A DNA stretch of 64,000 bases, from assembly GCA_017651315.1 (NCBI GenBank), contig JAGCDE010000005.1, positions 84,706 to 148,705 on the forward strand, written 5' to 3'. A program made the translations under genes and the position numbers. This stretch comes from Bacteroidaceae bacterium (GTDB lineage: Bacteria > Bacteroidota > Bacteroidia > Bacteroidales > Bacteroidaceae). The notes under the pieces are model-generated. The model did not search any database. It was not told the origin of the DNA and worked only from the letters and a program-made list of their open reading frames with translations. This document shows positions 1 through 9,800 of the stretch, one piece after another. How positions within the stretch are numbered: the stretch's first letter is position 1; every line of letters begins with the position of its first letter.

Positions 1-1410
1 TGGTTGCCCAAGGCTTCATCTCTGACCGAGGAGGAGCGTGCTCTCTACACCAAGACGAACAAGACCTATTCAGAGAATGTTCTGGTCTCGACGCGGTTCA
101 TCCTGAACCACATCGCCCGTTTCAGTCACCCGGTAGGAGGTCACAACGCCGATGAATTCTTTATGATGAGTAAGAAACGCTTTGTGTCCGAGAGCGATGC
201 CATCGATGACGTGAACTACATCAAGGACAAGTGTAACATTGCCTGCAAGAACGGTATCCTGCATGCGATTGACGGCAAGCTTGTCTATAGGCAGAGCATC
301 TACGAGTTCCTCACGACTACCGATGGTTACAAGGAGGTCATAGGTGATTTCCTTGAGAAATACACCCGTGAGGAGGTTGATATCGAGCGCAGCGTTGAGG
401 AGGACATTGACTCCTTAGGCCGTACAACCTATTCGGACTCCGTCATAATCAAGAGGAACGTCCTGCTGGACCGCTATGGTTACATAGAGAGAGAGGACAG
501 TAACTATGTGATGGTTATCCCGACTCCTCAGGTGTGGAAGGAGAAATATGATTCCATCAAGAAATTCTTTGATTACGGTTATGTCCTGGGTGAAATATCA
601 GAGCTCTCGTTGAAGGCTGCCGACTCCCTCCAGTACTACTGGGGTCAGCAGATTCTCATGACTGACATGATTTTCAACATGAACATCAAGAATAACCAGA
701 GCAAGAATGATTCGGTTGTCTCCACTCGCTTCAGGTCCAGTGACAGGAAGAAGGAGAAGGTTGCTTACCATACCTATTATAATCCTTACTCTTCGGACGG
801 TCTCTTCTCAAAGCATGTAATCGGTACCGAGAAGTGCAGTAACGGTAGGATCTACATCACTGACGAATGGCCTTTCCTTGACAGCCTCACCATTAACGTT
901 CCCATAAAGATTGAAGGTGAGTCCGCACAGATCAGTTCCAAGCAGCTTACTACTCCGGTCGATAATGTCTATCGTAACTCCGGCAGCATGAAGATTTCAG
1001 GAGAGAAGGTTCTCTATGTCATAGGTGAGAACGGTGCTTACAACTGGCAGGTTGAGTTCCCGATTAAGGACAACCTCAAGGGAAAATACAGGTTCAAGGT
1101 CGCTCTTGTCCCGGACGCTTCATCCGGCAAGTCCAACCTCATCCATCCTACCGTGACCTACAACAAGATCGCTATTTTTGATCCCAAGGATCCCAGTAAT
1201 CCCCGTAAGGATCTGAACTTCGAGAATGATGTTACAAAGGTTGACACACTCGATTTCGGTGTGGTGGAGATACCGAACTGTGACTATAAATCCGAGACGT
1301 CAAGACTTACCCTCAGGCTGAAGAGCGCAATGACAAATTCAAATGCGCGCAACTACTCTTCGGTCATGCGCCTTGACTTCATTCTTCTGGAACCCGTCCT
1401 TGACGAATAA
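1..1410 (+). CDS. FAS1 (fasciclin) domain protein, 5' end missing
   Basis: The frame is open from base 1, so the true start lies outside the window; the TTG at base 4 is only an in-frame codon. Roughly the first 110 residues look like the second half of a FAS1 domain: the segment GILHAIDGKLVYRQSIYEF resembles the typical end of such a domain, where a 'G.IH.ID.vL' pattern closes the fold. The remaining ~350 residues are beta-rich and I do not recognise them. The stop is followed after 2 bases by the susC-like gene, so the two are surely co-transcribed. FAS1 lipoproteins often accompany susCD pairs in Bacteroidota and are presumed surface proteins that bind or organise glycan; a function here is inference. 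A second FAS1 lipoprotein lies at 30521-32527 on the opposite strand. Confidence 0.7.
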   Translation, partial: WLPKASSLTEEERALYTKTNKTYSENVLVSTRFILNHIARFSHPVGGHNADEFFMMSKKRFVSESDAIDDVNYIKDKCNIACKNGILHAIDGKLVYRQSIYEFLTTTDGYKEVIGDFLEKYTREEVDIERSVEEDIDSLGRTTYSDSVIIKRNVLLDRYGYIEREDSNYVMVIPTPQVWKEKYDSIKKFFDYGYVLGEISELSLKAADSLQYYWGQQILMTDMIFNMNIKNNQSKNDSVVSTRFRSSDRKKEKVAYHTYYNPYSSDGLFSKHVIGTEKCSNGRIYITDEWPFLDSLTINVPIKIEGESAQISSKQLTTPVDNVYRNSGSMKISGEKVLYVIGENGAYNWQVEFPIKDNLKGKYRFKVALVPDASSGKSNLIHPTVTYNKIAIFDPKDPSNPRKDLNFENDVTKVDTLDFGVVEIPNCDYKSETSRLTLRLKSAMTNSNARNYSSVMRLDFILLEPVLDE

Positions 1411-1412
1411 AA

Positions 1413-4400
1413 ATGTATAAGAATATGAGAATAACAGAAAAGAAGGGGCTTCATGTCCTGGGACTGGCAGGCCTAATGCTTATCGTCCCTGCCTTGACTT
1501 TTGCACAGAGCAGCAACAATGACGACCTTACCGTTGTATCAGGTGTCGTCACCGATGCAGCCCTGGGAACACCGATGGCCGGTGTCCGTGTTCAGGCTTA
1601 CAACAATCCGTCTCACTCCGCCATGACCAAGGAGGACGGTTCCTATTCAATCAGGATACCGGACTATGTCTCCTCACTGGTGTTCAGTGTCGAGGGTTCC
1701 AACAGGGCCGTATGCGCTCTTAACGGACGTACCGAAGGAGTTGATATGGTTATGTATTCCGATGTTTTTTCCGAGATCTATAATGCCAGGACAACTGGAA
1801 CGCGGAGCAAGGATTTAGTGGTTGACTATCTTAATGCCGACCTTAGTATTGATGACCAGATCCAGAAGAATCTTCAGGGTGATATCATGGGTACCATCCG
1901 TTCGGGACAGTTAGGTATGGGTGCTTCAATGCTCATAAACGGTATAAACTCCCTCAACATCAACACTCAGCCTCTGATTGTCATTGACGGGGTGATCATG
2001 GATATGGGTTATGACAAGGTTTTCCAGCATGACGGTTTCTACAATAATCTCCTGGCCAATGTCATGGTTGAGGATATTGAATCTGTCTCTGTCCTTAAGA
2101 ACGGTTATGCGCTCTATGGAGCAAAGGGTGCCAACGGCGTGATAGTCATCAACACCAAGCGCAACAAGAGCATGGCTACCAAGATAGACCTGTCGATTGC
2201 CGGCAACTATCAGCTCGTTCCCAAATTCCCGGCGATGATGGATGCATCGCAGTACCGCAGCTATGTTTCGGAGATGATCGGTTCAACTGATACCAAGCTG
2301 AACACTTTCAAGTTCCTCAGCATTGACAAGCAGTATCACTATTACAACACCTATCACAATGAGACAGACTGGACTGAAGTCGCTTACAGGAATGCCTTCA
2401 TCCAGAACTACAGCATGAATGTGGATGGTGGTGATGATATTGCCAAATATACCTTGTCTGTAGGTTTCGCCAAAGGTGACGGAACTCTCAAGGAGAGTGA
2501 TTACCAGCGTTTCAACCTCCGTCTGAACTCGGATATCGTACTCGCCGACAAGCTGCTTCTCCGTTTCGATGCATCTTACAGCGATGTGACCCGTGACATG
2601 CGCGATGACGGTATCGTTGAGGATGTTGACAACGATATGATAACCTCTCCCGGTTTCCTGAGTCTTGTCAAGTCTCCGTTCCTCAGCCCTTACGCTCTTT
2701 CCAACCAGGGTAACATCACCACGGCTTTCCTTGCCGATGCCGATGACTATCTTGACGAGCTTCTCGGAGATGAGGCTTCACTTTCCAACCCTCTCTCCAT
2801 TCTTGAGAATGCCAACGGTATTAACAAGAACTATTTCGGTAACCGTCTCATCACCCTGTCCATCACCCCGACATGGGAGTACAGCCGTTACCTGAAGTTC
2901 AAGGAGCACTTCAGCTATACCCTTGTAAATTCGGATGAGAACTATTTCATACCTATTGAAGGTACTCCGCACTTCGAGCTGGAGGGTCTCGGTGAGGTTG
3001 ACAACAAGGTGGCTTCAATGAATTCCAAGTACGACGGATTCATGAGTAACACCTACTTTGATTATGCCCGCAGGTTCAAGGCTCACGACGTGGCCCTGCA
3101 AGGAGGTTTCCGCTATATCAACAATGCCCTTACCCAGAGTTCCATGTCCGGTTACAACTCAGGTAACGACAAGACCCCGAACATGACCCCTGACCTTAAA
3201 TACCCACTCATCAACTCATTGCAGGCCAAGGACATTTCTCTTACATGGTGGGCTGTAGGTGACTACAACTTCAAGGAGAGATACTATCTGAGCGCAGGCT
3301 TGAGCCTTATGGCGTCTTCAAGATTCGGCGGCAAGGTGAGCAACGGTATCAAGATCGGTGTACCATGGGGTGTTTTCCCATCTGTCCAGGCTGGTTGGGT
3401 GGCATCGGCTGAACCTTGGTTCAATGTCAAGGCAATCGATTACCTTAAGCTCAACGCAGGTTTTGACCTGACAGGTAATGACGGATTCGATGACGCCGCC
3501 TCACGTACCTATTTCGCTCCGGTAAAGGTCCTCCAGATGAGTGGTCTTGCCATCGATAACATAGGTAATACCTCTCTGCAGTGGGAGACTGTAAGCAAAC
3601 TCAGCGCAGGTCTTGACATGAACATGTTCAGGAACAGGGCTTCCCTCTCTCTGTACGGCTATATGAGCACGACCGACAATCTGCTCTCCATCAGTTCCCT
3701 TTCAGAGGTTACAGGTGTGAGAAACGCATGGAGCAACGGCGGTACTCTCAAGAACACCGGCTTTGACGCCACACTTTCCGGAAAGCTGGTCAACACCAAC
3801 ATGGTCAAGTGGGAGTTAGGCGCATCGATAGGCAAGTATAAGACTGAAATCACAAAGCTTCCCGATGATGCCGCCATTACACTTGAGTCATACGGTGCAA
3901 CCCTCAGGACGGAGGTTGGCGGTCCTATCTCCGTATTCTACGGTTACAAGACCGATGGTGTGTTCTCCACAGCTGCCGATGCCGAGAGGGAGCTTCAGGT
4001 GCAGGTGTTCGACGAGGATGGCGATCCTGTGTATGAAGCCGACGGTGTTACTCCAAAGTATGTCAACGAAGCTCTTCACATGAGGTCAGACAGAGGTATC
4101 AACACCTATTTTGAGGCCGGTGACGTGAAGTTCATTGACATGAACGGCGATGCAATCATCAACGAGAAGGATATGGTCAAGATCGGTGACCCCAATCCCG
4201 ATTTCTACGGCAGGCTGTTCACCAACCTGAATGTCAAGAATCTTACTCTCAGCGCTACCATGACATACAAGATTGGTGGTGACGTATATAACTATCAGAG
4301 AATGATTCTTGAGAGCGGTTCCCGATTCATGAACCAGACATTAGCCGTCACCAACCACTGGACTTGCGAGGGTCAGGTTACCGATTATCCCAAGCTGGTC

Positions 4401-4685
4401 TATGGTGACCCGCATCAGAACTCACGTTTCTCCGACCGCTGGATAGAGGATGGCTCATATCTGCGTCTCAAGAACGTGACCCTGAGTTACAGGATACCTG
4501 TCGTCAATGAGTACCTGCATGGTATCACCGTATGGTGTGCCGGCAACAACCTGTTGACACTCACCAGATATCTTGGTTCAGATCCTGAGTTCTCTCTGAG
4601 CAATAACGCCTATACAATGGGAATTGACCGTGGTCTCGTACCCCAGTCGCGTAACTTCTCATTGGGAATTAAGATCAACCTCTAA
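1413..4685 (+). CDS. SusC/RagA-family TonB-dependent outer-membrane transporter
   Basis: This is a 1090-residue TonB-linked outer-membrane barrel that imports oligosaccharides together with SusD. It has a signal peptide (hydrophobic run LAGLMLIVPALTFAQ), a carboxypeptidase-regulatory-like beta-sandwich near residues 40-110 (VVSGVVTDAALGTPMAGV, then EDGSYSI), and a plug domain ending around the typical SVLKNGYALYGAKGANGVI box near residue 240. The rest is aromatic-rich barrel ending in GIKINL. No N-terminal STN signalling domain is visible, so it is probably not itself a transmembrane sensor. ATG 1413 is 2 bases after the upstream stop; ATG 1425 is an equally good start that gives a more standard signal peptide. 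The susD-like gene follows after 12 bases. Substrate is inferred as xylan-type glycan only from the enzymes nearby. Confidence 0.95.
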   Translation: MYKNMRITEKKGLHVLGLAGLMLIVPALTFAQSSNNDDLTVVSGVVTDAALGTPMAGVRVQAYNNPSHSAMTKEDGSYSIRIPDYVSSLVFSVEGSNRAVCALNGRTEGVDMVMYSDVFSEIYNARTTGTRSKDLVVDYLNADLSIDDQIQKNLQGDIMGTIRSGQLGMGASMLINGINSLNINTQPLIVIDGVIMDMGYDKVFQHDGFYNNLLANVMVEDIESVSVLKNGYALYGAKGANGVIVINTKRNKSMATKIDLSIAGNYQLVPKFPAMMDASQYRSYVSEMIGSTDTKLNTFKFLSIDKQYHYYNTYHNETDWTEVAYRNAFIQNYSMNVDGGDDIAKYTLSVGFAKGDGTLKESDYQRFNLRLNSDIVLADKLLLRFDASYSDVTRDMRDDGIVEDVDNDMITSPGFLSLVKSPFLSPYALSNQGNITTAFLADADDYLDELLGDEASLSNPLSILENANGINKNYFGNRLITLSITPTWEYSRYLKFKEHFSYTLVNSDENYFIPIEGTPHFELEGLGEVDNKVASMNSKYDGFMSNTYFDYARRFKAHDVALQGGFRYINNALTQSSMSGYNSGNDKTPNMTPDLKYPLINSLQAKDISLTWWAVGDYNFKERYYLSAGLSLMASSRFGGKVSNGIKIGVPWGVFPSVQAGWVASAEPWFNVKAIDYLKLNAGFDLTGNDGFDDAASRTYFAPVKVLQMSGLAIDNIGNTSLQWETVSKLSAGLDMNMFRNRASLSLYGYMSTTDNLLSISSLSEVTGVRNAWSNGGTLKNTGFDATLSGKLVNTNMVKWELGASIGKYKTEITKLPDDAAITLESYGATLRTEVGGPISVFYGYKTDGVFSTAADAERELQVQVFDEDGDPVYEADGVTPKYVNEALHMRSDRGINTYFEAGDVKFIDMNGDAIINEKDMVKIGDPNPDFYGRLFTNLNVKNLTLSATMTYKIGGDVYNYQRMILESGSRFMNQTLAVTNHWTCEGQVTDYPKLVYGDPHQNSRFSDRWIEDGSYLRLKNVTLSYRIPVVNEYLHGITVWCAGNNLLTLTRYLGSDPEFSLSNNAYTMGIDRGLVPQSRNFSLGIKINL

Positions 4686-4697
4686 TAACATTGGATT

Positions 4698-6554
4698 ATG
4701 AAAACATCAAGAATCATATTTTCGGCCATAGCTGCCGTTCTGACAGCTGGTTTTGTCTCTTGCAGTGATATGCTCAAGACCGAGTCCAAGGTTGTGGTTT
4801 ATGACGACGATCTCACTTTGGACAAGGCTACCGATACTGTCTATTCGGTAATGGGTATTGTCCAGAAGATGCAGGTGATTGCTGACCGTGTCGTGTTGCT
4901 CAATGAGGTTCGCGGTGATCTTGTCGAGGTTACAGACCATGCCACGGAAGATCTGCGTGACATCTATAATTTCAACGAGACAACCAAGAACAACAGGTTC
5001 AACCAGATTGTCGATTACTATGCTGTAATCAACAACTGTAACTTCTTCCTTTCAAAGGTGGATACAGCGTATGTCCGTAACCACAAGAACGTTTTCAAGC
5101 GTGAGTATGTGGCCGTGCTTGCATACCGCGCATGGACTTACCTCCAGCTGGCTACCGCCTACGGACGTGTCCGTTTCTTCACGAAGCCTATCCTCAGCGG
5201 TGACGAGGCCAATACCAATTTCCCGTATCTTGACGTGAAGGAGATTGCCGACAGCCTCAAGTCAGAGCTGATGCTGTATGTTGACGAGAAGGTTCCTATG
5301 TATGGCAGTCTCGGAGGCGGTGAGAACGGTGACGGCACCTCTTCAGAGTCTCATGCCTCGCAAAAGCTCTTCATCCCGATCAAACTGATTGTGGCTGACC
5401 TCTGCCTCTGGTCCGGCGACTACAAGAATGCAGCCCTGTACTATCATGACTATCTGTCACCTGCCGCTACGGCATCCAACAAGTATCCCACCACCACTTC
5501 AAGTGTCATGTGGGCGAACACCGATTTTGCCGAGAGGATGAAGGATTCATACGCAGTACAGTTCGGAACCAACTATGACAACACCGTTATTACCTACATT
5601 CCCATGGAATCCCAGAAATACAATGGTGTGACAAGTGAGCTTGAGGATGTGTTCTGCTCCACAAAGGACAATGACTATTATTATCAGCTCACCCGTTCCA
5701 ACGCTCTCACAAACCTTTCAGCAAAACAGAATTTCTGCTATCACGATGTGAACCCGAACACTCATATCGCAAAGTATATCTATGTTGACAAGGATTTGCA
5801 GTCCAATGTCCTTCACAAAGGTGACTTGAGGCTCAGTTCCATCCTGACAGAAAAGACAGTTACCGACCAGGAGACGGCAAGGTATAATAGTTCAAGACAA
5901 ACCTTAAATAAAATTAATAAGGAAAAAATTTGTTTATACCGTAAAGACTTAGTATATTTGAGGCTTGCAGAGGCAATGAACCGTGCCGGCCTGCCTGAGA
6001 TGGCTTTTGCAGTGCTTAAGTACGGTCTTTGCCAGTGGAACATTGAAGATTATATAAGTGAGGAGGAGCAGACTTTTGCGAAGGATAACGGAATGGGTGA
6101 TCTCCTGACATGGAGTACATCATATTTCATGCCTGCCGAGATTGACTATCAGGTCATGTCGAATCAGGTTGACTTCACCAACAACAGCTACTATAACACC
6201 ATCGGTATCCATACCCGTGGTTCCGGTGATGCGGCAGTTGACACTACCTATGTCCTTCCTCAATCCACCGACAAGAAAGACCTGATCCGCAAGGTTGAGG
6301 AGATGATTGTCGATGAGATGGCACTTGAGACCTGCTTCGAAGGATACCGTTTCTCAGACCTGTACAGAGTAGGAATGCACAGAGGTGAGGATAACGACAT
6401 GTATTGTGATGATGAGTATGTCGCCGTTCACATTGCTGCCCGTGATGCAACATCACCCGACAAGAATGCTGAAGGATTTGACATGACTCTCTATAACAAG
6501 CTTATGAGGAACTCGAGCGGATTTGATATCAATCCCGCTTTCTTCCTCAAGTAA
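4698..6554 (+). CDS. SusD/RagB-family glycan-binding outer-membrane lipoprotein
   Basis: This 618-residue lipoprotein caps the neighbouring SusC barrel and captures glycan at the cell surface. A lipobox ends at Cys22 (GFVSC). The protein shows the helical TPR-type SusD pattern, including EYVAVLAYRAWTYLQLATAYG near residue 135 and the conserved LYRKDLVYLRLAEAMNRAG block near residue 415, and ends with an RFSDLYRVG motif before the C terminus. About 80 bases of the gene (5881-5962) are much richer in A+T than the rest, with several TTA leucine codons that are rare elsewhere in the gene. This island contains a perfect promoter consensus, listed separately. A hairpin follows 23 bases after the stop codon, ending the susCD unit. 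Confidence 0.95.
   Translation: MKTSRIIFSAIAAVLTAGFVSCSDMLKTESKVVVYDDDLTLDKATDTVYSVMGIVQKMQVIADRVVLLNEVRGDLVEVTDHATEDLRDIYNFNETTKNNRFNQIVDYYAVINNCNFFLSKVDTAYVRNHKNVFKREYVAVLAYRAWTYLQLATAYGRVRFFTKPILSGDEANTNFPYLDVKEIADSLKSELMLYVDEKVPMYGSLGGGENGDGTSSESHASQKLFIPIKLIVADLCLWSGDYKNAALYYHDYLSPAATASNKYPTTTSSVMWANTDFAERMKDSYAVQFGTNYDNTVITYIPMESQKYNGVTSELEDVFCSTKDNDYYYQLTRSNALTNLSAKQNFCYHDVNPNTHIAKYIYVDKDLQSNVLHKGDLRLSSILTEKTVTDQETARYNSSRQTLNKINKEKICLYRKDLVYLRLAEAMNRAGLPEMAFAVLKYGLCQWNIEDYISEEEQTFAKDNGMGDLLTWSTSYFMPAEIDYQVMSNQVDFTNNSYYNTIGIHTRGSGDAAVDTTYVLPQSTDKKDLIRKVEEMIVDEMALETCFEGYRFSDLYRVGMHRGEDNDMYCDDEYVAVHIAARDATSPDKNAEGFDMTLYNKLMRNSSGFDINPAFFLK
5929..5960 (+). promoter_or_regulatory. Perfect Bacteroidota-type promoter inside susD
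   Basis: TTTG (5929-5932), a 20-base spacer and TATATTTG (5953-5960) match the Bacteroidota housekeeping promoter (-33 TTTG, -7 TAnnTTTG, spacing 19-21). It lies in the AT-rich island of susD and points at the end of susD and the large secreted protein at 6810. Whether it is used is not shown by sequence. Confidence 0.4.
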
Positions 6555-6577
6555 GACAAGAATGGTTTCCCATACTG

Positions 6578-6600
6578 CCCTGCACGAAACCCGTGCAGGG
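6578..6600 (+). terminator. Hairpin after susD
   Basis: A perfect 9-bp stem (ccctgcacg / cgtgcaggg) with a 5-base loop lies 23 bases after the susD stop. There is no clear T-run after it, so it may act as a weak terminator or as an mRNA 3'-end stabiliser. Confidence 0.5.
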
Positions 6601-6672
6601 TATATGGAGAATCCGGAAAGGTTTAAATGTAATAATATATGATATTCGATTGTTGTGACGAGGAGTATAAGA

Positions 6673-6703
6673 TGTATTAGGTTGCGCCTCTACCTGATAC
6701 ACT
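6673..6703 (+). repeat. 20-bp element with dyad upstream of P1 (possible recombination or regulatory site)
   Basis: The 20 bases gcgcctctacctgatacact (6684-6703) recur exactly, in inverted orientation, at 28739-28758, about 100 bp upstream of the paralogous gene P3. In this copy the element is also half of a dyad: tgtattaggt (6673-6682), a 9-base spacer, then acctgataca (6692-6701), 10-bp arms with one wobble mismatch. Two ~10-bp arms around a short spacer is the general layout of a tyrosine-recombinase crossover site, and also of a transcription-factor operator. The left arm is not conserved at the P3 copy. Confidence 0.45.
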
Positions 6704-6780
6704 TTTATGATTCGATTCACTTTTCAGAATGACAGGAAATTTTACTAAATATATTTTTACAGTGAATACAAATTATTTTT

Positions 6781-6804
6781 TACCTTATTATTAACTAAAA
6801 GTTT
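6781..6804 (+). promoter_or_regulatory. Conserved untranslated leader of P1
   Basis: The 24 bases ending 5 bases before the P1 start are identical to 28643-28666 (opposite strand) upstream of P3, and the core tattattaactaaaa recurs at 10811-10825 upstream of P2. It is A-rich with no Shine-Dalgarno sequence, as in highly translated Bacteroidota genes. Confidence 0.6.
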
Positions 6805-6809
6805 AATTT

Positions 6810-9800
6810 ATGAAAAAACGTGACTTATTGATTGCAGGAGCGCTTCTGTTTGGCTTCGGCCTAAACATGCAGGCGCAGACTGCCGAGGAGACTCTGTTCT
6901 TCTATGGCTTCGAGGATGACCTTGCTTCCTTCAGGGACTCCTCGAAAGCGCTTGACACCATTTTCCAGGTCCGTTACTATGAGGGTACGGACGGAAGCTA
7001 TCCATCCAATCTGGAGATAGCACATGTCAATGATTCATTGATGCTGCTCCTTAACGGTATCAGTCCTCTGGGATCACGCGGTGACTCCTACGAGCTTGTT
7101 TCTGACCCGCTCGAAGGCCATAAGGCCGAGATGGAGGCTATGGGTGCAAGCGGCGGCCTGAGCTTCTTCAAGTACACTTCGGGTGGTGAAGGTTCCGACC
7201 TTTGCAATGACTACAACGCCAACCTTTTTGTGCGTGGTATCAAGCTTAATGACTACACCTCCTACAGACTGGTGTTCTACAGCAAGGCAAGCGCTGAGAC
7301 TGCTAACCTTCAGGCCGGTATCTTCCGCGGATACTACAATTCGGAGAAAGCCATCTCCATGAACGGAGGCAGCGGTAACGAATTCATGCTTGAAAAGACC
7401 GATTTCACTACTGACCGCTGGGAGCGCAACACCTTGATGCTGTACTACCAGAATGACTCAGTGGCAAATGCTCACATGTACAACGCAGGTTACTGGTGGA
7501 CCGGCAGCTGGAATTCCACTGACCCCGAGACCGGCATTGAATACGTAAAGATTGAGCAGCCTGACAAGTATTTCCTGCGTCTGTCATTCAGGTATCCCGG
7601 TACTATCTACTATGTGGATGACATCGCACTCTACAAGTCAACCATCGGCGGTGCCGAGTTCAACGGTGACATCCTCCGTGTTGATTTCGGTTATCAGACC
7701 AACCTCGCTGATATAGCCAAGGCTGACCCCGCAGGTGCAGTCGAGCTCCCGGGTGAGTATTTCAGCCTGACAGCAGAGTATGCAGGTGATCCCTATGAAC
7801 TTGACATCATGTCGGCCGAGTACCACGATGACGGTTATCTTTACATCTGGCTGGATGATGACTCATTCGACGGTCTGGAGAATGTCCGTCTGAGCCTTAC
7901 GAACCCGACCGATCCCGCTCTCCAGCTCAAATATACCGGTTCCCTCTATCCGAAATCACTTGATCAGGAGTGGGTGGATGCCGGCAAGATCGTTCCTGAT
8001 TTCGAGAACGAGTTTGCAGTATTCAACCCTGAGGTATTCGCTGTGTCAAGGCTCTACATTGCTCCTACAATGAAGGCAACTGCTCCTGAGAACGGTTCGT
8101 TCAACCTGGATCCGAACACCGAGACCGTGGATGTGACCTTCTCGAAGGAGACCTATGCCAACCTCAAGGACGGCACCAAGGATGACTACAACGTCATCAT
8201 CAGGATGAAGGATGAGATATGGACCCCGAGCGCCTACGATCCCGAGACCTTCACCGTCACCTTCAAGCGTCCCGCAGGCCTTGCTCCTCTGAGCGGTGAC
8301 TGCGACTTCACCATCATGAACGCCCGCGCAGGTTCCGGCGACCAGTACCAGCCTGCAGCTTCTGAGACCTTCACCCTCACATTCGGTGACCTGAGCACAG
8401 CCGGACGTCCTCAGTTCTTCTATCGTTCAGAGCCCGTATGGACCGGCTCAGACCATCAGAGCCAGTGCATACCTCTGGGGTGGACAGCAATTGACGCTTC
8501 AATAGGTGCTACTCCTCAGGAAGGTACCGGTGAGACCGTTGCCGGCCGCAGCCGTATGTATTACTTCGGTGCAGGCGGTGCCTTCACACGTGGCTTCTAC
8601 ACCTGCCCGCGTGGTAACACTGACGCTGTCATCAGCTATGGAACAGTCGAGGGTTACCCGTTGGTTCTCGAGCCCGGTAACTACAGACTGTCATTCAAGC
8701 TCTTCGGTTGGGACGGAACTCCCAATGTCAGCGTTTACGTTTATCCTGTAGGTACGGATCGTCCCGCAGCGATCGGCACAGTCAGGGCTGAGCCTAACAC
8801 ACCTAACGGTACCGCCAACACAGGCCGCTATGTGGTTTCCAACTTTACATCCAAGACCATCGACTTCACGATTGACGTCAAGGGCAACTACCAGCTTGAC
8901 TTCTTCACCCCGAGTTCTGCCGGTTGGGCAGGTTCAGTGATCGGTGCCATAGAGCTGAGCAACCAGTATTCAGAGGCCTTCAAGTACATCCAGATGCTTG
9001 AGGACGCTCAGGCTGCCGCCGATGCTCAGCTGGCAAATGCCGAGGCTGACAAGAAGTACAGCGGTGCCAACCTTGATGAGTTCAAGGGTGTCATCAATGA
9101 GTACAAGGACTTCAAGCACACCGCTCCTTCGGCTTACGAGGAGGCCACCAAGACCATCAAGGATGCCACCACTGCAATGGGTGACCGCATTACTATCGTT
9201 GACAAGTTCTACAGCGAGTATGCCGCAGCCGAGGCCAAGGAAGCTGACTATACCGAATCAGAGTTCAACCAGCTCGTAGCCTATAAGGATCTCGTAGCCA
9301 AGATCGCCGAGTACAAGGATCTTGACGTGACCGCCAAGGACAACGACGCCCTGACCGCAATCACCGCTGAGGTGACCGCAGCCACCAAGGCCATGACCGA
9401 CCGTTACGACGCCATCGACAAGTTCAACAGCACTATCGCCAACGCCAAGGATACCTATGACAAGAACGCTAACCTGCAGGATCTTGACGCTCTGGTAGCC
9501 TTGAACGGCACTTACGAGCAGTACAAGGACCTTGACAGGATCGCTGTTACCGACGATGAGCTGACGGCTGCCACCGATGCAGTTCAGGCCGCCATCGACA
9601 AGGCTTCGAACGTAGCCACCACCTACAACCTGGAGACTGCACAGCTCAAGAGCCTCTATGGTCTTGCAACTGACCTTGAGGTTGCTCTCGGCGACGAAGT
9701 CAACGCTATTTACAAAGCCAACATCGAGGATGACCAGAACCTGGCCAAGCTGCTGAAGCTTGAGATTAACAAGGCTCTGTATCAGAAGCTCGCCGCTGAC

